A stretch of 64,000 nt of DNA from Mangrovimonas sp. YM274. GTDB lineage: Bacteria > Bacteroidota > Bacteroidia > Flavobacteriales > Flavobacteriaceae. How positions within the stretch are numbered: position 1 is the stretch's first letter; every line of letters starts with the position of its first letter. The notes beneath the pieces were generated by a model. That model was given only the letters and a program-made list of their open reading frames with translations. It was not told the origin of the DNA and made no database searches. Location of the stretch: positions 434,001 to 498,000 of the forward strand of contig NZ_CP133091.1 of the NCBI RefSeq assembly GCF_030908385.1. Reading direction: 5' to 3'. Made by a program: the position numbers and the translations under genes. Of the stretch, positions 43,242 through 52,343 are shown one piece after another.

Positions 43242-45311
43242 ATGAATACCAATATGAAACATGCTTTAGCGGTATCTGTATTAAGCTTGGCGGCGTTTAC
43301 TTCTTGTAAGGAAGAGGCCAAGGTTGCAGAGACTGCAATGGCAGAAGAAAAGGTGCCGGGAATTATCCTTGAAAATATGGATACTTCTGTAAGCCCAAAG
43401 AATGACTTTTACAATTATGTAAATGGTAGCTGGATGAAAAACACCCAAATACCAGATGATGAAACACGATGGGGAGGTTTTACACAATTGAGAAAAGATA
43501 CAAGACAAGATGTACTTGAAATAGTGAATACTTCTAAAGAGTTGGGAACTTATGCTGAAGGAACTGACCAGAAGAAGGCACTTTTAATTTATGAAACTGA
43601 ATTGGATACTGTAGCGCGTAATGCTGCAGGGATTGCACCAATTCAACCCTTATTGGAGGCTATCAACGGTATCCAATCATTGGAAGACATGCAAACGGTG
43701 TATGCTAAAACGACTGGTGTAGCAGCACCTTTCGCAGGCATTGGTGCGGAAGCCGATTTGAACAACAGTTCCATGAACATTGCTTGGGTTGGTCCTGGAG
43801 GTTTAGGATTGCAACGTGATTATTATTTAGATCAAGATGCCAAGTCTCAAGAAATCCGTCAAAAATATGTAGCGCACATTGCTAGAATGTTGCAGTTCAT
43901 CAATTATGATGAGGCATCGGCTAAAACGGCTGCTGACAAGATTTTGGCTATGGAAACGCAATTGGCAGAACCAAGATTGGATAAAGTAGCGAGTAGAGAT
44001 GTAAGAAACTTTAATAACCCTACAAGCCTTGCTGAGTTGCAAGCCATGACACCTGCTATTGATTGGGCAAAATTCATCAAGGATATGGGAATTGAAAAAT
44101 CTCTTGATACGCTTAATGTTATGCAGCCAAAATATATGGCGGCATTGCAAAACTTTTTGACGACTACGTCAATTGAAGATATCAAAACCTTAATGACTTG
44201 GGAGACTTTAGATGGTTTGGCTGGATATTTAACTACCGAAATTGAAAGAGCTAACTGGGAGTTTTACCAAAAAACATTAAATGGAGCTAAGAAAATGCAA
44301 CCGGCTGATGAGCGCGCTTTAGGTACTGTAGGTCGTGCTGCTGGTGAAGCTGTTGGGAAATTGTATGTAGATGCCAAATTCCCGCCTGAAGCTAAGGCGA
44401 AAGCAGAAGAAATGATCCGTAACGTGATTACGGCATTCCAAAACAGAATTACTGCTTTGGATTGGATGTCTGATGAAACCAAAGAGAAAGCAGTTGAGAA
44501 ATTAAGCAAAATGACCATTAAGATTGCTTACCCAGATGAGTGGGAAGATTATTCTAAGTTGGCTGTAAAAGAAGGGAACGGCTATTTCCAAAATATGATG
44601 GCTGCTTCAGAGTGGTCTAACCAAAAGAATCTTTCTAAAATAGGGGAGCCTGTGGATAAGAAAGAATGGGGGATGTCTCCGCAAACCGTGAATGCTTACT
44701 TCAATCCTTTGAACAACGAAATCGTATTTCCAGCAGCTATTTTGCAACCACCTTTCTACAACTTCGATGCTGATGATGCTGTAAACTATGGTGGTATTGG
44801 AGCTGTAATTGGTCACGAGATCTCTCACTCTTTTGATGATTCTGGAGCGCGTTTTGATGGTGACGGAAACCTTAAAAATTGGTGGACAGAGCAAGATTTG
44901 GAAGAGTTTACGAAGCGTGGTAACCAATTGGCAGAGCAATACAGTGCTATTGAAGTATTGGATAGCGTATACATTAACGGTGCCTTTACTCTTGGTGAGA
45001 ACATTGGAGATTTAGGTGGTGTATTGGGAGCTTATGATGCCCTTCAATTGGATTTCCAAAAAAATGGTAGACCAGAAAACATTGACGGATTTACGCCAGA
45101 GCAGCGTTTCTTTATGTCATGGGCTACTGTTTGGAGAACATTAATGAGAGACGATGCCTTGAGAACTCGTATCAAGACAGATACACACTCTCCAGGTCAA
45201 GTGAGAGCTACACAGCCATTGAAAAACATCGATGCGTTTTACGAGGCTTTCGATATTCAAGAAGGAGACCCAATGTATTTGGCTCCAGAAGATCGTGTAA
45301 GAATTTGGTAA
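43242..45311 (+). CDS. M13-family (neprilysin-like) metalloendopeptidase, lipoprotein
   Basis: A 689-residue protein with lipobox Cys22 (FTSC). The N-terminal M13 domain (DFYNYVNGSWMKNTQIPDDE) is followed by the catalytic core with HEISH at residues 525-529, the third zinc ligand Glu in GENIGDLGG, and the substrate-binding NAYFNPLNNEIVFPAAILQPPF. It ends with APEDRVRIW, as the family does. Met5 (MKHALA) is a plausible alternative start. It degrades peptides in the envelope. A strong terminator follows. Confidence 0.93.
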   Translation: MNTNMKHALAVSVLSLAAFTSCKEEAKVAETAMAEEKVPGIILENMDTSVSPKNDFYNYVNGSWMKNTQIPDDETRWGGFTQLRKDTRQDVLEIVNTSKELGTYAEGTDQKKALLIYETELDTVARNAAGIAPIQPLLEAINGIQSLEDMQTVYAKTTGVAAPFAGIGAEADLNNSSMNIAWVGPGGLGLQRDYYLDQDAKSQEIRQKYVAHIARMLQFINYDEASAKTAADKILAMETQLAEPRLDKVASRDVRNFNNPTSLAELQAMTPAIDWAKFIKDMGIEKSLDTLNVMQPKYMAALQNFLTTTSIEDIKTLMTWETLDGLAGYLTTEIERANWEFYQKTLNGAKKMQPADERALGTVGRAAGEAVGKLYVDAKFPPEAKAKAEEMIRNVITAFQNRITALDWMSDETKEKAVEKLSKMTIKIAYPDEWEDYSKLAVKEGNGYFQNMMAASEWSNQKNLSKIGEPVDKKEWGMSPQTVNAYFNPLNNEIVFPAAILQPPFYNFDADDAVNYGGIGAVIGHEISHSFDDSGARFDGDGNLKNWWTEQDLEEFTKRGNQLAEQYSAIEVLDSVYINGAFTLGENIGDLGGVLGAYDALQLDFQKNGRPENIDGFTPEQRFFMSWATVWRTLMRDDALRTRIKTDTHSPGQVRATQPLKNIDAFYEAFDIQEGDPMYLAPEDRVRIW

Positions 45312-45334
45312 AACCATTGTCTAACCATATTGCA

Positions 45335-45369
45335 TAAAAAAAGGCGTTGGAATATTCCAGCGCCTTTTT
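45335..45369 (+). terminator. Rho-independent terminator of the M13 peptidase gene
   Basis: AAAAGGCGTTGGA pairs with TCCAGCGCCTTTT (one G-T pair) around a 4-nt loop and is followed by T residues. Confidence 0.9.
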
Positions 45370-45402
45370 GCTTTGCTAAGCTTTTATTGTAAATGTCCAA
45401 CA

Positions 45403-45518
45403 TGTCAGTTCTAGTGAAATTCTTGTAAAGGATTTTGTATCCAGAATTAAGGAATGAATCTCCAAGACTTTTCGATACCGTTGTTCTTCATTCCATTTCG
45501 AACACTTACTCGAGGTGA
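45403..45518. repeat. Dispersed inverted-repeat units (same family as 26507-27143)
   Basis: A B-type end variant (TGTCAGTTCTAGTGAAATTC to GTATCCAGAA, 45403-45446) faces an A-type unit (TTCGATACCGTTGTTC to ACTCGAGGTGAC, ending near 45518). A further stretch, GTCATTCCGACGAAGGAGGG, near 45532-45551 resembles another dispersed intergenic repeat. Confidence 0.7.
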
Positions 45519-45649
45519 CTATGGGTTATTTGTCATTCCGACGAAGGAGGGATCTAATAGATTTTTCATTTCGTTTCACTTCCTTCTGAAATCGAAGTTT
45601 CGACGCAGTCAATCATAAAATTCAATTCAGCTTATTCTTGTTTTAATAC

Positions 45650-46336
45650 TCAAGGTTTAGCAGGTCTTGACAATAGAGCATCCTTGGCCAATTGAGCCAT
45701 CTTAAAATTTGGATCTACAGCTAAAGCTCGATTCAATATCGCAAGTGCACTTTCTACATTTTCATCTTTATTTTCGTTGAACACCAAGATGCCCTTGAGG
45801 TACAAAAAGCCAGCTTTTAATGACGCTTGGTATGGAGGCTGCGATTCATAATAAGTGCGTTTCATGTCGTCTGTTACATTGGCCAGTCCATATTCTATAC
45901 TAGTTTTGGCACCTGCAAGATCCTGAATCTGCATTTTTAAATCGGCAATTTCATAGGCCAAATAAGGATTGGGTTCTTTGGCGAATAATACTTCGTAATG
46001 TTCCAAGGCGCGTTTTGACTGATTAAGGGCTTTTAGGGCTATGGCTTTCACCTCCGTATTGAGGTTGGAGTCTGTTGCATTTTTATCAATTCCAATCGTA
46101 TTTAAGGCCTCCCTATAGCGCCCTTCCGATACATAAATATAGGCCAGAGTGTCTTTGCGTGCTTGGGTGGGATTAAGGACGTCTAAGTGTGTAAGCGCGT
46201 TAATTACACCTTGCACATCGCCGTGTGTTTTCATTTGGTTATAATAGGCTTCAAAGTGTTTGGTAAGCTCGGCGTTGGTTTGGGCATTAAGGCCAAAACT
46301 GGCCAATGCCAACACCATAAGGAATCGTTTTTTCAT
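45650..46336 (-). CDS. Secreted TPR-repeat protein
   Basis: A 228-residue protein with a signal peptide ending near residue 19 (GLNAQ). The mature part is helical with TPR-like units (LAYIYVSEGRYREALNTIGI, IALKALNQSKRALEHYEVLF, YLAYEIADLKMQIQDLAGAK, ALAILNRALAVDPNFKMAQL). It probably serves as a periplasmic protein-protein scaffold. It is flanked on both sides by dispersed repeats. Confidence 0.8.
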   Translation of the reverse strand: MKKRFLMVLALASFGLNAQTNAELTKHFEAYYNQMKTHGDVQGVINALTHLDVLNPTQARKDTLAYIYVSEGRYREALNTIGIDKNATDSNLNTEVKAIALKALNQSKRALEHYEVLFAKEPNPYLAYEIADLKMQIQDLAGAKTSIEYGLANVTDDMKRTYYESQPPYQASLKAGFLYLKGILVFNENKDENVESALAILNRALAVDPNFKMAQLAKDALLSRPAKP

Positions 46337-46440
46337 GGTTAAAAAATTTAGTTTTTAAAACTATGAAAATTCAAAGGATATTCTCTTAAAGAGATGCTAA
46401 TAATTTAAGGTTGGTATGAGGGGTATATATGAGTTTAAAG

Positions 46441-46811
46441 GACTGCTCGATACGATTGTTCAGCTTTATCATACCGACCAATCACTCGATGTGGTGGTAT
46501 GCTATTCGTGTGTGAGTTGCCATTGAAAGTTCTCAACGTCAGTTCGAGTGGGCTGCTTGAAAAGCAGGTTGTATCCAGAATTATTGTGAGTGGTACAATT
46601 TCTCTCGATACAATTGACCTGCATTATCATGCAAACAATCACTCGAGGTGACGAACAGGTCGATACAATTGTTCTGCATGTGTATACCGACCAATCATCC
46701 ACCTGCGGCTGGCAGGCTTGGAGGGACGGTAGGCTATCATTGTTTGGGTTTTAATGGTTGGTAGAAACGTCAGTTCGAGTGAAATTCTTGAAAATAATTT
46801 TATATCGAGAA
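46441..46811. repeat. Cluster of dispersed inverted-repeat units
   Basis: Units related to the 26.5-kb array occur at about 46444-46495 (CTCGATACGATTGTTC...), 46537-46580 (CGTCAGTTCGAGTGGGCTGC...GTATCCAGAA), 46602-46656 (CTCGATACAATTGACC...CTCGAGGTGACG), 46658-46700 and 46768-46811 (CGTCAGTTCGAGTGAAATTC...ATCGAGAA). They sit between the TPR gene and the end of the T9SS cassette array, where no gene is present. Confidence 0.75.
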
Positions 46812-46855
46812 CTATTACTAAGTACATAATCTACCGTACTATTGAATACTGACCA

Positions 46856-46890
46856 CAAAAAAAAGGGCAACCTAATAGGCTGCCCTTTTT
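46856..46890 (-). terminator. Terminator of cassette 1
   Basis: AAAAAGGGCA and TGCCCTTTTT form a 10-bp stem followed, on the - strand, by eight T. It lies 20 nt past the 31-codon ORF. Confidence 0.93.
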
Positions 46891-46909
46891 AAAAAGAGTT
46901 TTGTGGGAG

Positions 46910-47005
46910 TTAATCTACACACCATAAAAATATGGACAGGCTTAAGACTAGATATAATAGAATTAAAAATAGCTGTAACCTGTATTTATAAATGTGTTTG
47001 CCCAT
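46910..47005 (-). CDS. 31-residue single-pass membrane microprotein, copy 1
   Basis: An ORF of 31 codons plus TAA begins 7 nt after the stop of the T9SS protein gene. It reads MGKHIYKYRLQ, then the hydrophobic segment LFLILLYLVLSLSIFLWCV, then Asp. The basic N-terminus and about 19 apolar residues predict an inner-membrane helix, N-terminus inside. Four distinct versions occur in this window in the same place. Against copy 5 there are 10 codon differences, half of them synonymous and the rest conservative, and no indel. It is shorter than usual gene-calling limits. Partner and function unknown; tight coupling to the exported protein gene suggests they work together. Confidence 0.82.
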   Translation of the reverse strand: MGKHIYKYRLQLFLILLYLVLSLSIFLWCVD

Positions 47006-47012
47006 AGAAGAA

Positions 47013-49583
47013 TTACTCTTTAATGATTTTGATAGTTTTCTCAGCACCGTCAATGTTCACCTTCGCAAAGTAGATACCATTTGGTAAGGCACTCATGTTT
47101 ACGGTAGACATGGTGTTGTTACTAGCAGTGGCTAATACGTTTTGGCCTACTACATTATAGATAGCAACAGATGAAATCATGTTTGGAGATTCAAACGTCA
47201 AAGTGTTTTTAACTGGGTTTGGATAGTATCTAAAGCCTTCAAAATTCACCTCTGCATTACCTAAAGTGGCATCTGGGTAAAGGTAGAATGCGTAGGTGGC
47301 TGTTTGTTGCGAATGCACATTTATTAAATACGTGGATCCAGCTTCAAGCTCTATTGCTTTTTCGCCTGTTCCGTTATTGCAATTGGTTAAACCAGATACG
47401 TAGTTTGCATCTACAGAAGCACAATCACCAGTGTTATAGATGGTGTAGAACGTATTGTTGCCTACTAAAATGTCAAAGTTAAAGTAGTAAGTTCCGCTGT
47501 TTTGAGCAGTGAAGGAATACCATACATCTTCATAATAGCTAGCTGCACAGGTTAATTCTGCAGAGTGGTAAGCATTTGCAGTAGTTGCAGAAACCACATT
47601 AAAACTACCCGAGGCATCTGAAGCTTCAATGGCAATCGCGTTGCTACATTCGTCATTGGCAATCGCTTCAGGAAGTTTGTAAGCGCAAAGCTCGAAGGTT
47701 TTTCCAACGGTAATGTCGTTGTCCTCACCTTGGGATTGTACCGGAATGTAATAGGTGTTCCCTTCGGTTAAATAGATAGAGAAGTTAGAATTAAAGTCAC
47801 ACTCGTCTGTAAGTTCTGTAAGTTCACCACAGGTACCACCGTAAATATTGATTCTTTGGTTTATGTCCTCATTAGTGTTGGTAAGGGAGATGTAATGGTA
47901 TCCTGAGGTAGCAGGCGTAAAACTGTACCAAACATCTTTGTAATCGGCATTACATGCATTATTTGTGGAGTGCGTAGCCCCGTAGGTAGCTCCAGAAACA
48001 GCGTTGTCACACGTATTGTTTGTGGAAAGGGTTAATGGCAGCGCCGAGGCACATTCGTCATTAACCGGAGCGCAGTAATAGATGGTGGATGGTGAGATAG
48101 AACACCCTAAATCACTTGTAATTTCTATAGTTACGGGGGTTCCTGAAGCATAAGGACCAAAAGTTACTTGTCCTAAAGCGTCAAGGTCTTCGTCTTGGTA
48201 AGTTCCGCCATCACTTAAAGTTAAGGTAGTGGCGTTACCCATTGAAGTCACATCTACGGTTACCGAAAACTCTTGGTTGTCGCAATCTGCTTCAGTGGTT
48301 AAGGAAGCAGCAGGTGTAATACAATCATTGGTGGTAATGTTAAGATTAAATTGGCTATTGTCAGTTGAGGAGACTCCAAAAGAACCAAAAACGAAATAAT
48401 AAGTGTTACCTCCAGGTAATACCACGTCATTTAGGTTGATATCATTAAATGTGCCATCAGTATTTTCTGAACCAGTAGTGCCAGATGCAATACAGGTATC
48501 TGCTACGCCAATACAAGCATCTAAAACAAGAAGGGTTAGTTTTTGGTTTTCCACATTGGTGATAGCAATGTCAAGGGAAGTGTCTTCTGCTACAGAAAGC
48601 GCATACACCATATCGGTGCCAGCAATACTGTAACCGGCTTCGTAGCAAGGAACGCTTTCGTAATCATCTGAAAAAGGATTTAAACTTACAGCCGTTTGGT
48701 TGAAATTTCCAGTGCCTAGGTCAATTTCAATAGGGTGGCTACAAACATCTCCCAGTAGAGGCGCTTCCTCTGTTGTAAAGGTTTGAATAGTACAGTCGGT
48801 AGCCTCACCTGCATTGTTGTATGGGGTAATGGTTACATAATAGGTAGTAGCGTAGTCTAGGGCCTCTTGGAAGGTAAATGACGTTGCGCTTTCTACATCG
48901 GTGGTTGCCACTACAGAGTCATCCTCAGCTGATAGACCAACCGCTAGAGTATAACCGCTAGGGCTTCCTGTAGCGTTGTTCCAAGTAAGGGTAGGCATAT
49001 CAATAGATACATTGCTAGAATCAGAAGTTAAGCTAGCATCACAGTTTGGGACTGTGTTGGATGCCTGAGTAATGTTGAGATTGTCAATTATGTAAAAGAG
49101 CAAAAAGTTAGCAGTGACTTGTGTGAATTGCACTTTAAATTGAAAATCACTGCCGCCAGGCACCTCTGAGCTATTGATGGTAAATGACATGGCTTGGCAA
49201 GTACCATCGTAGGTATAGTTGGAATCATTTATAGTTTCCAAAATTGTCCAATCGGTTCCATTGCTAGTGTAAGAGTATACCACAGTTCCCCAATTGGCAA
49301 GAGGAGCTATTGGTTCAAAGTTTGCTGTATCCACAATTTTATGGTCAAAACTGATAGTGATATCTGTACCTATGGAAGTTTGCGTTGGGGTTGTTAAGGT
49401 TTTTGTGGCTAGGCTAGATAAGGACTGAGTTTCACAGGTAGTAAAAGGAAACATACCGCCATTATATTCCCATCCAGAACCGGCCCAAGAAGGTTTAGAG
49501 CCATTAAAATCTTCGCTAAGAAAAACTTGCGAGTAGGTTATCAAGCTACAAAATAGCATGAGGAAAAGGGTAACTTTTTTCAT
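47013..49583 (-). CDS. T9SS-exported multidomain surface protein, cassette 1
   Basis: An 856-residue protein. The signal peptide (MKKVTLFLMLFCSLITYSQ) is followed by a choice-of-anchor-like jelly-roll (about 20-175), a fibronectin-III module (about 180-272), a PPC-like domain (GDVCSHPIEIDLG, about 280-425), an Ig-like module (about 430-512), two domains that begin NDEC and contain DVWYSFTP or DVWYSFTA (about 513-780), and a type A T9SS sorting domain (FRYYPNPVKNTLTFESPNM...KTIKIIKE, about 783-856). There is no enzyme motif, so adhesion or matrix binding is likely. First 18 codons and last 75 are nearly constant among the five cassettes. Confidence 0.88.
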   Translation of the reverse strand: MKKVTLFLMLFCSLITYSQVFLSEDFNGSKPSWAGSGWEYNGGMFPFTTCETQSLSSLATKTLTTPTQTSIGTDITISFDHKIVDTANFEPIAPLANWGTVVYSYTSNGTDWTILETINDSNYTYDGTCQAMSFTINSSEVPGGSDFQFKVQFTQVTANFLLFYIIDNLNITQASNTVPNCDASLTSDSSNVSIDMPTLTWNNATGSPSGYTLAVGLSAEDDSVVATTDVESATSFTFQEALDYATTYYVTITPYNNAGEATDCTIQTFTTEEAPLLGDVCSHPIEIDLGTGNFNQTAVSLNPFSDDYESVPCYEAGYSIAGTDMVYALSVAEDTSLDIAITNVENQKLTLLVLDACIGVADTCIASGTTGSENTDGTFNDINLNDVVLPGGNTYYFVFGSFGVSSTDNSQFNLNITTNDCITPAASLTTEADCDNQEFSVTVDVTSMGNATTLTLSDGGTYQDEDLDALGQVTFGPYASGTPVTIEITSDLGCSISPSTIYYCAPVNDECASALPLTLSTNNTCDNAVSGATYGATHSTNNACNADYKDVWYSFTPATSGYHYISLTNTNEDINQRINIYGGTCGELTELTDECDFNSNFSIYLTEGNTYYIPVQSQGEDNDITVGKTFELCAYKLPEAIANDECSNAIAIEASDASGSFNVVSATTANAYHSAELTCAASYYEDVWYSFTAQNSGTYYFNFDILVGNNTFYTIYNTGDCASVDANYVSGLTNCNNGTGEKAIELEAGSTYLINVHSQQTATYAFYLYPDATLGNAEVNFEGFRYYPNPVKNTLTFESPNMISSVAIYNVVGQNVLATASNNTMSTVNMSALPNGIYFAKVNIDGAEKTIKIIKE

Positions 49584-49685
49584 TGGTGTTACTTGTTAAA
49601 GGTTAAAAAATGTAAAAATGTGTAGTTAGTGGTTTGTGTTACTGTTGTGTTTGTTTAAGTCTTTTATTGATCAAAACTATACCCT

Positions 49686-49748
49686 CAAAATTATGGGATG
49701 TTTTTTAGGGCAGAAGGTTTTAAAAGCTAGGTTAACCTTTAATTAACG
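49686..49748 (-). promoter_or_regulatory. Promoter of cassette 1 with tandem TTAACC/TTAACG boxes
   Basis: TTAACC (49732-49737) and TTAACG (49743-49748) repeat at 11-bp spacing. About 39 bp nearer the gene is CAAAATTA (49686-49693), i.e. TAATTTTG on the - strand, a -7 box. The same layout recurs before all five cassettes. Confidence 0.7.
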
Positions 49749-49797
49749 TGGTGTTTTTTTTTAGCATTTAGTGACAGTAAAGGGAATTTATACCAAT

Positions 49798-49829
49798 AAA
49801 AAAGGGCAACCTAATAGGCTGCCCTTTTT
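49798..49829 (-). terminator. Terminator of cassette 2
   Basis: Stem AAAAAGGGCA / TGCCCTTTTT, T run on the - strand, 20 nt past the microprotein stop. Confidence 0.93.
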
Positions 49830-49848
49830 ATGAAAGAGTGATTTGGGA

Positions 49849-49944
49849 CTAATTTACATACCATAAAAATATGGAGAGGCTTAAGGCTAGATATAGCATC
49901 ACTAAAAATAGCTGTAACCTGTATTTATAGATGTGTTTGCCCAT
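49849..49944 (-). CDS. 31-residue membrane microprotein, copy 2
   Basis: An ORF of 31 codons plus TAG starts 7 nt after the T9SS gene stop. It reads MGKHIYKYRLQ, then LFLVMLYLALSLSIFLWYV, then Asn. It differs from copy 1 in the middle of the helix (V-M for I-L, A for V) and at the C-terminus, with synonymous changes elsewhere. Identical to copy 3. Confidence 0.82.
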   Translation of the reverse strand: MGKHIYKYRLQLFLVMLYLALSLSIFLWYVN

Positions 49945-49951
49945 AGACTAA

Positions 49952-50779
49952 CTACTCTTTAATGATTTTGATAGTTTTCTCAGTACCGTCAATAGTCACC
50001 TTCGCAAAGTAGATACCATTTGGTAAGGCACTCATATTTACGGTAGTCATGGTGTTGTTACCCGCAGTTGCTACTACTTTTTGACCTACTACATTGTAGA
50101 TGGCTACAGATGAAACCATGTTTGGAGACTCAAACGTCAAGGTGTTTTTAACCGGGTTTGGATAGTATCTAAAGCCTTCAAAATTCACCTCCGCATTGCT
50201 TAAAGAATTTGATTGGGAAATGACAAGGTCATCAATAGAGGCATAAACAAAAGTTACAGGAGCTACATTCTCAAGGTTGAAGGAGCCTCTAAATTTGAAA
50301 TCGGAGCCAATAGGTAAACTAGCAGCGTCAATAGTGTAGGAGGCCGAATGGCATTCCTCATTGTAGGTATAATTGTCATCATTTATGGAACCTATCTCAA
50401 TCCAGTCGGTGCCATTGGTAGTATATTCAAATACAAAAGTACCCCAGTTTTCTGCTGGCGCTATTTTCACGCCAGTACTCAAGTTCATTGCAACTATTTT
50501 ATAGTTGAACGTCACGGTAGCATCTGCGGCAGTAGTAGCCTCAGATAAATTTTCAGTGGTAAAGATTTTCGTTGATGCACTAGTACTACCGGTATAAAAT
50601 GATCGACTACCACAACGGAAGAAACTTGAGTTGTTAAAGGTGCTTGTGGTTTCAAAATCTCCTGTCCATCCGGAAGGTTGAGTTCCTGATTCGTAAGATT
50701 CAAAATCTTCGTTAATATCAATTTGGGAGTAGGTAAGCATGCCTGTAAGTAGCATGCAGAAAAGGGTAACTTTTTTCAT
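49952..50779 (-). CDS. T9SS-exported short surface protein, cassette 2
   Basis: A 275-residue protein with signal peptide (MKKVTLFCMLLTGMLTYSQ), one choice-of-anchor-like jelly-roll (about 20-192, with NWGTFVFEYTTNGTDWIEIG and SIDDLVISQ) and the type A T9SS sorting domain (about 196-275). It is the minimal form of the array: the N-terminal jelly-roll of the long paralogues joined directly to the sorting domain. Identical at protein and DNA level to the gene at 51148-51975. Confidence 0.9.
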   Translation of the reverse strand: MKKVTLFCMLLTGMLTYSQIDINEDFESYESGTQPSGWTGDFETTSTFNNSSFFRCGSRSFYTGSTSASTKIFTTENLSEATTAADATVTFNYKIVAMNLSTGVKIAPAENWGTFVFEYTTNGTDWIEIGSINDDNYTYNEECHSASYTIDAASLPIGSDFKFRGSFNLENVAPVTFVYASIDDLVISQSNSLSNAEVNFEGFRYYPNPVKNTLTFESPNMVSSVAIYNVVGQKVVATAGNNTMTTVNMSALPNGIYFAKVTIDGTEKTIKIIKE

Positions 50780-50879
50780 TGGTGTTACTGGTTAAAGATT
50801 AATACATGTGAACTGTGTAGTTAATTTTTGTGTTGCTGTTGTGTTTGTTTCAGTCTTTAATTGAGCAAAACTGTAACCT

Positions 50880-50941
50880 CAAAATTATGGGATGTTTTTT
50901 GTGATATGATTTTTAATGAGTGGGTTAACCTTTAATTAACC
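50880..50941 (-). promoter_or_regulatory. Promoter of cassette 2 with tandem TTAACC boxes
   Basis: TTAACC at 50925-50930 and 50936-50941 (11-bp spacing), with a -7 box TAATTTTG on the - strand at 50880-50887, 38 bp nearer the gene. The predicted leader is about 95 nt. No -33 TTTG is seen, which fits activator dependence. Confidence 0.7.
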
Positions 50942-50993
50942 TGAGGTTTTTTCTGGCAAATAGGATAGGGGGATGAATAGATTTATTCTCAAT

Positions 50994-51025
50994 AAAAAAG
51001 GGCAACCTAATAGGCTGCCCTTTTT
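50994..51025 (-). terminator. Terminator of cassette 3
   Basis: Identical to the cassette 2 terminator, offset by 1196 bp. Confidence 0.93.
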
Positions 51026-51044
51026 ATGAAAGAGTGATTTGGGA

Positions 51045-51140
51045 CTAATTTACATACCATAAAAATATGGAGAGGCTTAAGGCTAGATATAGCATCACTA
51101 AAAATAGCTGTAACCTGTATTTATAGATGTGTTTGCCCAT
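51045..51140 (-). CDS. 31-residue membrane microprotein, copy 3
   Basis: Identical to copy 2 within the tandem duplication; it starts 7 nt after the stop of the 275-residue T9SS gene at 51148. Confidence 0.82.
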   Translation of the reverse strand: MGKHIYKYRLQLFLVMLYLALSLSIFLWYVN

Positions 51141-51147
51141 AGACTAA

Positions 51148-51975
51148 CTACTCTTTAATGATTTTGATAGTTTTCTCAGTACCGTCAATAGTCACCTTCG
51201 CAAAGTAGATACCATTTGGTAAGGCACTCATATTTACGGTAGTCATGGTGTTGTTACCCGCAGTTGCTACTACTTTTTGACCTACTACATTGTAGATGGC
51301 TACAGATGAAACCATGTTTGGAGACTCAAACGTCAAGGTGTTTTTAACCGGGTTTGGATAGTATCTAAAGCCTTCAAAATTCACCTCCGCATTGCTTAAA
51401 GAATTTGATTGGGAAATGACAAGGTCATCAATAGAGGCATAAACAAAAGTTACAGGAGCTACATTCTCAAGGTTGAAGGAGCCTCTAAATTTGAAATCGG
51501 AGCCAATAGGTAAACTAGCAGCGTCAATAGTGTAGGAGGCCGAATGGCATTCCTCATTGTAGGTATAATTGTCATCATTTATGGAACCTATCTCAATCCA
51601 GTCGGTGCCATTGGTAGTATATTCAAATACAAAAGTACCCCAGTTTTCTGCTGGCGCTATTTTCACGCCAGTACTCAAGTTCATTGCAACTATTTTATAG
51701 TTGAACGTCACGGTAGCATCTGCGGCAGTAGTAGCCTCAGATAAATTTTCAGTGGTAAAGATTTTCGTTGATGCACTAGTACTACCGGTATAAAATGATC
51801 GACTACCACAACGGAAGAAACTTGAGTTGTTAAAGGTGCTTGTGGTTTCAAAATCTCCTGTCCATCCGGAAGGTTGAGTTCCTGATTCGTAAGATTCAAA
51901 ATCTTCGTTAATATCAATTTGGGAGTAGGTAAGCATGCCTGTAAGTAGCATGCAGAAAAGGGTAACTTTTTTCAT
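51148..51975 (-). CDS. T9SS-exported short surface protein, cassette 3 (identical to cassette 2)
   Basis: A 275-residue protein identical to that of 49952-50779, including synonymous positions. Signal peptide, one jelly-roll and the T9SS sorting domain. The perfect identity doubles the dose of this product if the duplication is real. Confidence 0.9.
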   Translation of the reverse strand: MKKVTLFCMLLTGMLTYSQIDINEDFESYESGTQPSGWTGDFETTSTFNNSSFFRCGSRSFYTGSTSASTKIFTTENLSEATTAADATVTFNYKIVAMNLSTGVKIAPAENWGTFVFEYTTNGTDWIEIGSINDDNYTYNEECHSASYTIDAASLPIGSDFKFRGSFNLENVAPVTFVYASIDDLVISQSNSLSNAEVNFEGFRYYPNPVKNTLTFESPNMVSSVAIYNVVGQKVVATAGNNTMTTVNMSALPNGIYFAKVTIDGTEKTIKIIKE

Positions 51976-52075
51976 TGGTGTTACTGGTTAAAGATTAATA
52001 CATGTGAACTGTGTAGTTAATTTTTGTGTTGCTGTTGTGTTTGTTTCAGTCTTTAATTGAGCAAAACTGTAACCT

Positions 52076-52137
52076 CAAAATTATGGGATGTTTTTTGTGA
52101 TATGATTTTTAATGAGTGGGTTAACCTTTAATTAACC
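52076..52137 (-). promoter_or_regulatory. Promoter of cassette 3 with tandem TTAACC boxes
   Basis: Exact copy of the cassette 2 promoter: TTAACC boxes at 52121-52126 and 52132-52137, -7 box at 52076-52083. Confidence 0.7.
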
Positions 52138-52189
52138 TGAGGTTTTTTCTGGCAAATAGGATAGGGGGATGAATAGATTTATTCTCAAT

Positions 52190-52221
52190 AAAAAAGGGCA
52201 ACCTAATAGGCTGCCCTTTTT
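52190..52221 (-). terminator. Terminator of cassette 4
   Basis: Same stem as cassettes 2 and 3 (AAAAAGGGCA / TGCCCTTTTT) with a T run on the - strand. Confidence 0.93.
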
Positions 52222-52240
52222 ATGAAAGAGTGATTTGGGA

Positions 52241-52336
52241 CTAATTTACATACCATAAAAATATGGAGAGGCTTAAGGCTAGATATAGCATCACTAAAAA
52301 TAGCTGTAACCTGTATTTGTAGATTTTTTGTCCCAT
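52241..52336 (-). CDS. 31-residue membrane microprotein, copy 4
   Basis: An ORF of 31 codons plus TAG starts 7 nt after the T9SS gene stop. It begins MGQKIYKYRLQ where copies 2 and 3 have MGKHIYKYRLQ, then has the same LFLVMLYLALSLSIFLWYV helix and a final Asn. Divergence from copies 2 and 3 is confined to the first six codons and keeps the frame and the positive charge. Confidence 0.82.
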   Translation of the reverse strand: MGQKIYKYRLQLFLVMLYLALSLSIFLWYVN

Positions 52337-52343
52337 AGACTAA

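Larger units (their letters stand above)
49794..52185. repeat. Perfect tandem duplication, 2 x 1196 bp
   Basis: Positions 49794-50989 and 50990-52185 appear identical throughout: terminator, 31-codon ORF, 275-residue T9SS gene, leader and promoter. A third partial copy of the terminator/microprotein region continues from 52186 to about 52317 before diverging. This is one complete cassette copied head to tail, either very recent, kept identical by gene conversion, or an assembly artefact. Confidence 0.93.
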
